From positions 63,992,472 through 64,056,471 of the forward strand of contig NC_060257.1 of the NCBI RefSeq assembly GCF_921293095.1: a stretch of DNA of 64,000 bases, written 5' to 3'. Shown here one piece after another: positions 12,201-24,200 of the stretch. The notes beneath the pieces are model-generated. The model worked only from the letters and a program-made list of their open reading frames with translations. It ran no database searches and was not told the origin of the DNA. Position numbers and translations under genes: made by a program. The stretch is from Ischnura elegans. Taxonomy: Eukaryota > Arthropoda > Insecta > Odonata > Coenagrionidae. Within the stretch, counting starts at the first letter, position 1. Each line of letters opens with the position of its first letter.

Positions 12201-15200
12201 GTGTTCAAGAGAGTGGGTAAAAGAAAACGAACTTCTGTGATCAAGTTCGAGCAAGGCACTTTTGAGTGTGTCTCTCCAATTGCATTTGGCAGGGAACCAG
12301 AAAATAGTGATTGTGTCGACGATGGCAGAAGGTGCCGCCCTGTGAAGTAGTAACTTGTATTATTTCGCAGTCTAAGTAATAAGTACAATGTGTAGCAATT
12401 AATTTTGTACTCAGTTACGCGTACCAGTGCAAAGTTATGTACTTCACCACCGTGAAATTCACCTCATTCACCTGAAAAATCATTTGGTTGAGCCGAATTT
12501 CGAACACGGGAGTGAAGTGGCTTGGTGCGGTAATTGTTTGTAAACTTGACCGGTACTAAGGAGATCCAGGTTCGAATCCCGGCTAAGCTAAGTGATTGCT
12601 TTGTGGTGTATTTCATCCTCGGTGCGAGTAAAAAATGCTATCGTGCCAGCGCCAACATTTGTACACATGCATGGAAACGATATTGTGTAATAAAACTAAG
12701 TGGGTTTATAGCAGGCCATAGTTTTTATTGATTAAAGTTACTTCTTCCCCCTTAGAAAATAGTTATGATCTTATACAGTTGTACTTACGAGAGTTAAACT
12801 TTCCTATGATTGCTCTGTCACCTTCTCAGTGATTCAATGCAAAGATTAATCATGATTAGAGGTACGTGAAAATCGCATTTTCATTTTTATTTTATCGCAC
12901 TTTCAATAACAGTTTATCGCATTTTGTAGCGTCTATTTTTTATTTTCATAATGAGGTAGATGACGATAAAATGTAGTGAAACACAGTTATATGACAATAT
13001 ACATAATATTTTAAATAAATATGTTGTAGAGCAATAATAAATTAAGGAATTAGACATATAGCGGCGGAGATGTAGCTTGCCCCCGCCCACTTGTAGTTCG
13101 CAGCCTCGTAGAGTCCCAGCCAACTAGCATCTTGCCAGTCGCTCACATGCTTTAAGCGGTGAGTGTCGGCGGAGCATATAAACTGCGCACGGCACAAAAT
13201 GTACGAATTTTGCCGTCGAAAAGGCAAATTGGCGTAAAAATATCATAAAAGTCCAGTCATCACATCTATGTCGCATTAATTAGCGCACATCGCATCTATA
13301 TCGCATTTATCGCATTTGCGATTTTCACGTATCTCTAATCATGGTTGGTGAATGTAAAGCTCACTCTAGATTGATTCCCAAGCATGTGAATGTCACTCTT
13401 AATGGGTGGGAGGGTCAGTTTCCCTTAATCACCTAGACATTTTGAGGAACTATTTGGGGTATCAGAGGCCTTTGGGAGGAGCTGCGTATTACGCTTTGTC
13501 AAGCGAGCTTTTGCAGCCATTGCAGGGCCCATCATCAAGCGATGAATAAATGCCTCTATTCTTTAATGCTTTTATGATTTCTCTAATGCTTTAATCATAG
13601 CCTGATGATACGCTATGCAATGGTCGCGAAAGCTCGCTTGACAAAGCGTAAAGGCCGTTTTACACAAATGTTTGCAAAATCCGACATGTGTACGAAGGCG
13701 CAGTCAAATTTGCGTTCTATAAAGTGGTGAATTGCTAGAACATATGCGAGAATGCGTTGGGTGGCAAAATAGCCCCTGTTCTAATTTCGTTCATGTATTC
13801 GCGCAATTCCACGCCGTATTGAGAAAGAAATGCAGTTCTAACCTGCGCCACTACGTGCCCCGAGAAAAACGGCCTTCAAACGCAGCTGCTCCCGTATGCC
13901 TATGATGAAAATGAATCTTGCTGCGAAAGCCTGCGGTTCGATTTATTCAGGGTATCCGAAGGCTCTACCCGGGAGTTGAACTCGGGACCCTTCTCTCAGC
14001 AGCCCATCGCTTTTCCCACTCTGCCTTCGCGCTTGTTGGTGTCTTTATTTAGCATGAAATTATTGAAAAATAATGAAAATTGGCACATCTTATTCTTCAG
14101 CATAAGGGGAATAAAACTAATATCGGAGCGGAAAAATTTACCAAATTTTAATGAAAAAAATGGGCTAACGTGGCACCGTATTTGATTTTCGTTTGAAGAC
14201 GTCGGTTACGGTTGTTTTAGATGTAATTCCAATCATATCGTGGAAGTGCTTCCTCGTTTTTAGTATATGCAGAGTTTAGGTTCTTCATTATCAGTGCTAC
14301 ATTCACAATGTGTGAAGTCCAGGTGTATTTTATGATCTTATGTAGGAGTAGAAATCGGTTATTCTCCTCCAACTTTATCATATAGTGGTGTCATTTCGGC
14401 CTTTATGTTACATGTCAGTCGCCTCCTCCAGGTTATAAAATCCAGTTATTAGGATAATTAATAATATCTTAGCTTCAAGAGCTAGACATCTATTACTGTT
14501 ATCTACTGGCTGAATTTCGTCTAATGCGTAATAATTGTTACGCAAATATTAATAATTTTTATTAGTCAACTTTCTTTTATACACAGAATTTTGAGTTGAC
14601 TGTTGAATCAATGTCAGGTGGAAATTATGTTTTGCTGGGTGGAATGCTTATTGTCGTAGGTAAAATAAAAGTATACGCTGCGACGTTAATTCATTATATC
14701 GTATCGCAGTTAAAGTGGTAAAGGCTGATGTAGTCGAATTGCCTGAGGATATGGCTAATTTTTCCTTTTCAGAAGATTATTCTCATTTTTTTATTATTAT
14801 TTAAGGCTTAGCTGAGAATGCTCTGCTTCGAATCCAATGCTAAAGGCTACTCGGGGTAAGTAATTGCGCAGGTTAGAACTGAATTTTTTCTCAAATTTTC
14901 CCCTCCGATATTAGTGTTATTCCCCTTATGCTGAAGAATAAGATGTGCAAATATTCGATATTTTTCAATAATTTCATGCTAAATAAAGACACCAACAAGT
15001 GCGGAGGCAGAGTGGGCAAAGCGATGGGCAGCTGATCGAAGGGTCCCGAGTTCAACTCCCGGGTAGAGCCTTCGGATACCCCAAATAAATCGAACCGTAG
15101 GCTTTCGCAGCAAGATTCATTTTCATCATAGGCATACGGGAGCAGCTGCGTTTGAAGGCCGTTTTTCTCGGGGCACGTAGTGGCGCAGGTTAGAACTGCA

Positions 15201-18200
15201 TTTCTTTCTCAATACGGCATGGAATTTAGCGAATGCAGAAACGAAATTAGGGCGGGCTATTTTGCCCCCTTACGTCCATGCATCCTCGCATGCGTTCTAA
15301 CAATTCACCGCTTAAACGACCCAATTTTGGCTGCATCTGCGTACCCACATCCAGGGGCGCAGCTAGGAATTAAGGCTGGGGGGGGGGGGGAGTTAAGTTG
15401 CAACTAATACCGGTGTGTGTGGGGGTATGGAATACTCACCAGGATAAGCGGTAGGTGCGAAATTAGTAAATTGCGGAATTTTAAGATAAATTGTTCAAAA
15501 TGGTGAGTTTTACGGCCGTCTGAGGGATAATTTATTAATCCTTACACTATTTTATTAGTAATATCAATCCAATTAAGTAAAATGGATTAAACTTAAAAAT
15601 TTCTCTGAGCTCTTGGGGGGGGGGGGGTTTATCCACCTCGCTGCGTCACTGCCCACGTCAGATTGTGCGAGCACGTGCCCCATATAATACGGCCTTAAGA
15701 GCGTTTCTTTGCAGTTTTGTATTCTTATAATGACCCAAAATCCCATGGTAGTGAAGGAGGGAACGAGATCTTTGAGGAGAAAGAGGACACTTAATAAAAT
15801 GTGGTATCTGGGAGAATGGATGAGAGATAGTAATGGCCTCCTCTATAGTGTGATAACCTCGCGTGACACGCTATCATTTCCCAACTATTTAGGGAATTCC
15901 TTTTGAGATTATAAGCTATATTATTTATGCTCCACGTTTTCTATCTTCGGTAGAACTCTTACGAAATTTTTCAGCAGTTTCTCCCTCTTAAGTAATCGGC
16001 ATATTGTCTTCAATCACCCACATATTCAACCTGTAAATTGGAATGAAAAGGTATAGTTGGAATGGTCGAGTTCTCCCCATACTAAGGTAAAGAAACATGA
16101 AGTTCACACGTTCAGGATATAGGTGCCAATCTTTACCCAGGGCCACATTACGTTTCAGAGATTTTTGTGTGGGATATCCGAATGTTTCAACCGGAATTCG
16201 AACCCGGGACCATTCGGTTAAGAGCGTAGCGCTTTAAGGCCGTTATTTACGAGGCACATCGTTGCCCAATCTGACGTATGTACGAAGGCGCAATCAAAAT
16301 TGCTCCGTGTAAAGACGTGAATTGCTATAACGCATGCGAGAATGCGTGGATACGTTATGGCAAAATAACCCTTTCTCTTATTCCAAGCTCGCATTCTCGC
16401 AATTTCAAAAATTGTTTCAGTGCTAATCTGCGCAATTACGTGCTCCGTGTAAAACGGCGTTTGCCCACTGGGCCACTACTCTCCCCTTATAAGTATATAC
16501 TTTTATTATATCAATTAGGATAAGATACTAGTAGTAGGATATTAATTAGTGTTAAAAAAACTCCGAGGGCCCTGAAAGTGATCGCCCATTATTTCGACAT
16601 TTCGTAGGAAATAACCTCACTTGCTTCATTTCGTTGATCGAAGTCGTCATTTGTGCCTCAAAAAATTGAGGAGTAGGCATGGGAACCAGTGTTGGTTTTG
16701 TACTTTCTTTATGGATTTTCTTTTCCGTGGGATGCGATTTTTATGGTAGCGATATTTATATGATTTCAGATCCAATGTGCTGAAAATCCTTCAACATAAT
16801 AGAACAAAGTAATTTTATTTTATTCTATGATGAAGCAGTTCCACGAAGTAACGCCTGAGACCGTACCTTCAACATAACTTTAAAAAGAGCATAATGAAGG
16901 TTGGAGTGAAGTTCCTTTGTTGTGTCTTCCCAAACTTGAAATTTGTCATCTACATTCTATAAATTTTAACAAATCCATGGCTAAGTTCTAACAACACGTA
17001 TCTCAACATTCGGTCTGTTTGAGACAGGTATCCTAAACAAAGTGTAATGGCATTAAAAAAATAAAATTCAGGCAAAAAACAACTCTTTGTGTGCAAATGA
17101 ATGCTTATTTTTTAGTTTTGTGAATTTTTGGTTTTTAATTTCAGAGTACAGTTAAAGATATAAATCGTTTCTTTCGCTCTCCTGAAAAGTTGCTATTTTT
17201 GAGATACGCGTTGTTAGAACTTAGCCATCGATATGGACCTTTTCCATGTTTAGTTCAATATCGTGATCAAACGATAACGAGAAGATAAATAATATGATAT
17301 TTCAATATGTGTAACGTTATTTTCTATATTTCTTCATTTTTTATTTTATCACCAACAAATTTTAGCTTCTGAATTTCTTCTGTTTTTGACAAATATAACA
17401 GGAAATAAAATAAAATAAAATTCAGTTAAGGGTATTTTCATTGTTACTCCACTATTATACTGAAATCTTACTGGCGCCACCATGATACCTGTTTAAGAGA
17501 AAATGTAAGCATATTATAAAATAAGAGAAGGACATTTAATAAGGAAGGTAAAATTCAAAACTTTTAAAAACAAGAAAAAAGAAATTTTTCTTGTTTTTAA
17601 AAATGGGAGTGATTTAAAATTTTAAAAGTGGATTAGCATTCCATTTACTGCAACTGTTATACCAATGGATAGATTTACTCCCGTTATTTAACCAGGCATT
17701 AATAATTCTTTGTGTTACGTAAATTTTGCATTATTTTTTATAATTGTGTAGAAGGAAGATTAGAAGAAGATTTAGATTCCGATGTCTGCATAGGTTTTGG
17801 AGCGTGGAAATCTTTTTGAAATTTCAGCCATGAAAGAATGAAATTATAATCGTATATGATACTTTGACTTCTGTGGAGTCCCTCATATTTCTCCTATCCA
17901 AAGTACATTACTGATGAGATACATTTCTTTTATTTTTTTTCTAATTAGATTCCATGCGAACCCTCTACTCGCTTTGCGGTGTTACATACCTTCCAGGCGC
18001 ATCCGAAATGGGGGACTTTTCTTTTCCAAATTCTCGATCCGCCTTTGATCAAATAGCGACGTCGCGTGGGATCGGGTTGGTGTGGTGGCTAATGTGGTTT
18101 CCCACCCTGAGGATCCGTGGTCTATTCCCGGGGTTTTTTCAGTGTCTGCCCGATCCCTCCTCGAGTGCTATATGGGGAGGCATTTTAATAATAATAATAA

Positions 18201-21200
18201 ATAAATTGTTTTATTACTCCAAATAAATAAAAAGCACAGAATATAATTAATTACATAAAAAGGAGTAGCTTTAGGTAGCCATTAAGGACAACCTGTTTTA
18301 TGGCCTCCATCACTTACAAAGGGTCATACTGACATAGAAACATTTTAGGCACAGTATTTGAATTGAAGTTAGTACGTACATGTATTACATAGTATTATAT
18401 CAAAGAAAAATATCCTCCATACTTTGCATTCTAAACAACCAAGACTATATATTTTTCATAATTGCGTTATTAATATATATATATATATATAATAAGTCAA
18501 ACGTAGTGCTTTTGTCCGTCGGATGAGACGTTAGGCCGTGATCCCCATGGTACCTTTCGTAAAGAGCAGGTTAATGCTGTCGCCGCACTTTTGGCTGTCG
18601 CTGACGATCGCAGATCAGCTCTATGGAACAACTCCACAGACTTAGTTCAGAAGTTCAACGGCGTGCGAGTAGCGGCTCCCTTAAACGACATGCTTCCACG
18701 GGAATGATTCATTTCCATCGTGTCATCGTTGTTGGCTCAAGAAATGAAAGGCCCATTGAAAGATTCATTGGGATACCCAATAGCTCTCCGAATATCATCA
18801 TTTTCATTTGGGAATTCAGAATCACTCCTTAACTATCGATCACATCTTCCTAATACCATACCACACCTAAAGCGCAGTCGCGATTCTACCTCTCCGAATT
18901 GGAGGATATTTAGGCATGTGAATATTTACATGGTTTCAGCATGATAGAATTAGTTTCTTGCTACTCTCCTATTTCTTTTCGTTTTTCACCCAGTTCATTT
19001 CTTTTATTACGTTAGGAAAAATATATCGTATTTTATTTTTTCTGGTGCTTAAGCATTGGAAGTAAATTCATTGAACTTAAGTTTTATTTTAATAAATTAC
19101 AATCTATATGAATTTATAATCTCCATTCCAAAACGGGGAAAAATAAAAAAATATGTAAAAAAGATGCAAATTACTACTTTCAATCAAAAAAAATAAATAA
19201 CATAAAACGTGAAAACAACTGAAAAAACATTAAAAACACGAAAAAGACAAAAAATAAAATAAAAACGGGAATAAAGTCATAATAATCATAATAATGTTCA
19301 GCCGATACAACTCCAAGAGACCAGTCTCAATGACCAATCGCACCGAAATCCACCGGTTCTTATACTTCAAATAGTCCTACGCTACGGTGTTAAAAATAAC
19401 ATTATACTGACCGACCGGTGCGCGACCATATAGCGTTCAAAAGAAAGTTGTAAACGCTGATCTTTGGTTTGAATGGGAAACTTCGTGGAGCGACATTGTG
19501 TGAAGACTGAAGTGAGAGTCTTTTCCACGGGTACCTTCTCTGTCATTAGGACATCCAACAGCCGGCTACAGGGAATTTAAAATGGTAAATGTGAATAATA
19601 TAGAGTAATAGCGCTGCAAAATTTTATTTTTTTTACAAATTTTTGGCTTGTCTAATTGTCTTACAAAATTATCTAGAGGCATTACATAGCTTTCAGTAAT
19701 TTAGAATATTTCATTGTTTTATTAAACTATTTTAGCATTTGGGCGGAGATGTTACACCATGTGCACCTCTATAGTATATTTTTAGAATTTTTCGTCTTTT
19801 GAGTATCTTCGTCGAAAGGACCATGTGTTTTTTTTAATGAGTAGGTGGGTGGTATCTCTACTGGGGAACTAAACCCTCCATAAAATTTACTTAGTTTCGC
19901 TCACAAATATTATTGGAATTTTTAATCTAAAAAAAGATTTTGAACCTGAGGTCGATTTTATAAATTCATGCGTGCCTTGAGGACCGTGAGAGGCTTTTAA
20001 GTTGAATCACTGATTCACTGGGGGACATCTCCTTCCATCATTAACACATCCATTCTCGGCAGGCCTTATGCCGAATTTAGGTGAAAAACAGGACTCATTA
20101 TTATGTTCAAACTTGATCACTGTAATGCTTCTATCTATAGGGACTGGTATAGTCACCCCTACCGTTATTATTGAAGTCATCTGCACTGCGGAGACCTTAT
20201 CTTTCCGGATAACCCTGGGTGATAATCAATCGGGAGGCTTCAGTCAACTGGAAAACGGGTACTATGGAATCACTGATAATGGCGCTGCAAAGGAATCCGC
20301 GGTACGATTAGCATAGTGTAGTAAATAAGATTTGGAATATGCGATCTACTTTCTATATGCGTATGCAGGCATGAAGCCAAAAATTTACTTTTGGAGGTGC
20401 TTGGGTGATTTGCGGGTTGCCTTCACTGGCAATTTTACGTCAATAGGGTGGTTTCTTAATATTTTTTATTGCCTAAATCGAAAGATTATTACTCCAGGAG
20501 TACGTATTTCACGCTTTTAGATTTTTAAATGACGATATCTATTTTTCGCGATTAAATGAAAAGTGAAAATTTCCAAGCGCGCGAAAACGCGACGGCTAAG
20601 TATGAATGCTGGGAAAAGCCTGTGTTACGTCATTATGGTTCCGGTTGCCGCTGTGTGAGGCCACCTTGGTGCGAGACCATGCTACGATGCAGGGTGCTAG
20701 CAGGTAGCGCTTGGCTTAAAAAAGGATTATTAATACCCTATCAAACGAAGGAAACTTTCCGACCATAGGCAATTTTAATAAGTAATTATTGAGAAATGTT
20801 CGGTGCTACATGCATGTTTTGGTAATCTCAGACAAAGTAAAACTCCTGACTACTCGTATAGCATCTGGGCTCCTGCGACGTCACGTGGAGTGGCATCGCC
20901 AATCTAGCCTTTTTCAAATGAGGTTAAAATTGACCAAACTGGGATTTCGAAAACCAAATAATTTTTATATTATGAATACACTAATGGTGAGCAACGAATC
21001 GCAATCAATGCCTTTCGTTTTCTTTGATGTAGGAAACTACCCTATTCCCATTGGTCGTAATATTATAAATCATGGATTTCATTCAACAAGCTAAAAATTT
21101 CTTTTTTGCATTATTCTTAAATTTTTAGTCATCTTTGGATTTTACCGAAACTGCAGTAAGTAGTTATTGCTTGGTGTCCGTAGATGTTTGTTTCCGAAAT

Positions 21201-24200
21201 ATGCCTGATTTTCGCAAGAACGTTTAACTTGAGGGCGCTGGCTATAGTTGCTTATCTTATCCTGTTTCAAGAAAATCTCAGGTCTGAGACCCTGCTCTCA
21301 GTTTAAAACTTTTAATAGTTATATAGAAAGCCAGACGATAAGTAAAAATGGTCAAAAATTCGGGAGAGGAGGTGGACTGAAGCCCTTTAAGCCTGGCTGC
21401 GCGTCTTATCACCGCATCAAGCGCATTGTAGCTGTCCCGATAAGCCAAACCCGCCCGAACCAGCCAGTTTACAATATATTTTATATTTTGCGCATTTGTT
21501 TGTGATGTGTATGTGAGCAAATACTTAAAACTAATAATTGTGTTGAGCATTATGATAAAGAAAGAATTTTTAACTATTTTTCTGAAGGATCTATGGTTTT
21601 CCCGGCGAATAGACGGGATGAATAGTTCTCGGGTTTCCAGCCGGGTCCAAGGGTTTTTCAGCACCGACGTTTCGACGGCGAAGTCTGCCATCGTCTGCAG
21701 GGTGAATGGATTTAGCCAAGATGGACGGATATAGGACGGACACATCTTGGCTTAATCCATTCACCCTGAAGACGATGGCAGACTTCGCCCTCGAAACGTC
21801 GCGTCGGTGTAAATCAGGATTCAAAAAATTATTTTTGTGTTAGTTTTTTTAACTTGAACTTATATTCCCGCTGGAAAACACTGGTTATAGCGTAAATGAA
21901 TAACAAGACTTCAATTAAGATAGAATGACACTTCATTTAAAGGACATCACATGAGAAGGCATTGTTGCTGAGAGTACATAAGTAAATATGTTTGGTCGCC
22001 AACCAAAGAAGACAAAACATCTGTGATAAAGAGGCAAACATAGAGCACAGCTGAAAATGAAAAATAACAACAGCGCATTTGTGCATACGTGCGTATGGGA
22101 ACCGTTTGAAGCTGTAAATTGAATCACTGATTCACTGGGCGGCATCTTCTGCCATCATTAACACATCCGTTCCCGGCAGGCCTTCTGCCGATCGCAATCG
22201 GCGAAACACAGCTCCACTGATCTTGTTCGAACTTTATCACTGCGACGCTTCCTCCTTTGGGGGCTGATTTAGTCACCCTACCCACATTCTTGAAACCAAT
22301 TTCACAACGGTAATTGTACTCATCCGGCTTACGCTGGATGATAATCATTCGGGAGGCTTCACTCAACTGGAAAAAGGGTACTTGGGTATCGCTGATGCTG
22401 GCATTGCAAGAGAATCTGTCATACGATAAGCGTAGCGGATACTCTTCAGCTTGTCCCTTCTCGAAATATGCTTTGCAGGAAACATCAGCTCTTTGGGGAT
22501 GTGCAAACTCGACGGCAGCGTCGAAAATGTCTGGCGCAAATCTCTGCTTCCATAAGTCGCTCTCGTAATAGTTCCGGAGGTCGCAGAATATGTCATTAGG
22601 GTAAGCACTTTCGGTGCAGAATATGGCCGCTTTCTCCGCCGCAGGTTCGACCGCTGTTCCTCGCGGGTAGGCGTGCGTGTCCGAAGGGATATCTCTCCGT
22701 CTCAGTGGACTCAGGTCCAGCCGAATGTATTCGGTGTTGGCGCTGTAAGATAATTCTCCACTCATCAAGAGACCGGCTATTATCAAGAGGACGTTGTTAG
22801 TCATTGCGTCGCACTTCGTTCCAACTGTTCGGATTGAGCTGATGTCCACGACTGAATCTCCCTTTCCTGAATGCCTTGGTTTTCTTAGGTGGACGACCTT
22901 GACACGATTCGTCACGCCGAGGTCTTGCGAAACAGTTTTGACGGAAGTGTGCTCTACCAAAATATCTCGTGGTGATGTGGAGATTTTTATTGTATTATTG
23001 CTTAAATTTGTCAATATCACAATCATTCGTATACACCAAGGATTTATCGTGACTGCGTACTAAGTCAATTGTTTCGTGCAGTGATCCCCAACGTTAGTGC
23101 ATTTTAACGGGATTTTACTTCAGGTGCGCATGATTTGGTAAAAAAAATCGCTCTTTTCTTATTCATATAAAATTTGGAGGAGCATCTTAAAGGTGCTCAC
23201 ATTATCGTATTTCCTTCTTGATGAAGTAAGTGCGTATTTGTGGCCAAATACATTTAATTCCATGACGTTTCCAACTTTTTGATACGTATGTATTATTCCT
23301 GTAATGCATTTTTACTTTCCTTAATTATTGAAATCTCTTATTCGGAGTAAGTGCGTATTTGTGGCCAAATACATTTAATTCCATGACGTTTCCAACTTTT
23401 TGATACGTATGTATTATTCCTGTAATGCATTTCTACTTTCCTTAATTATTGAAATCTCTTATTCGGAGACTCACACAAAGAAAGAATCGTGTCTCTTTGA
23501 TTTGATATCCTGCCCTTATGTATTAACCTGAGGTATATTTAATTACCTGCATGGTTTGTCTTTTGCTCATTTGCCTTGAGGATGCGAGATTTATATAGAC
23601 GTGTTAGCGAAAGCATCCTTCAATTATTTTTATATGCAGGGCCGGTTCTAGACATTTTTCTAGTGTAAACGAACAACATTCCGCCCTCCGCCCCTCAAAA
23701 ATAACATGAGAGGTATTAAAGATTCTCTCAGAATATATTTTTAAACAAATACAAATACTCTATGTTTGGGTATCTGTGCCGCGTCGCAGTGTGCTTAGTA
23801 GGGATTTATGCTCTCAAATTTTAAGCCTTTTATCCACCTGAAATGATTGTGAATTTTTTGCTATTTAGTTGTCACAAAAAATATGTGTCATTAATTTTTT
23901 TTCAGGATTTGAATACTTTTTCCAACTTATTTGAATTTTAGTTACCTCTTTTTGACTATTAAATAAAATAGAGAAAGTAACAGAAGTCGATGTAAAAACA
24001 GACGTTGTTATTTACGAAATTGAAGTAGAATCACTAGAGATTTACTAAGTAATTTGTAGGTGATATTTATTGAATTTGTTCGAGCGAATTTATTGAACTT
24101 TCGATATGGGAACAATCCCGCGCATCTCAGTATAGGCACATTAAGCCATACCCTTCCATACTCTGAATTTCTCCATTGTAAAGCTTTCTCAAGCTAGTTA

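Noticed and set aside
14588..14661. Exon-like segment in intron 4 (acceptor acacag, NFELTVESMSGGNYVLLGG, donor gtaaaa)
   Set aside because: In the phase required by exons 4 and 5 it hits a stop at once, and it lies in the loop of the 2-kb foldback.
21278..21745. 155-codon open frame on minus
   Set aside because: No recognisable domain, overlaps a hairpin, and composition follows the AT-rich background.
22805..23026. 74 extra in-frame codons upstream of the minus-strand secreted gene
   Set aside because: The paralogue aligns from the ATG at 22804, which is followed directly by a signal peptide; the upstream part has no similarity and would bury the signal sequence.
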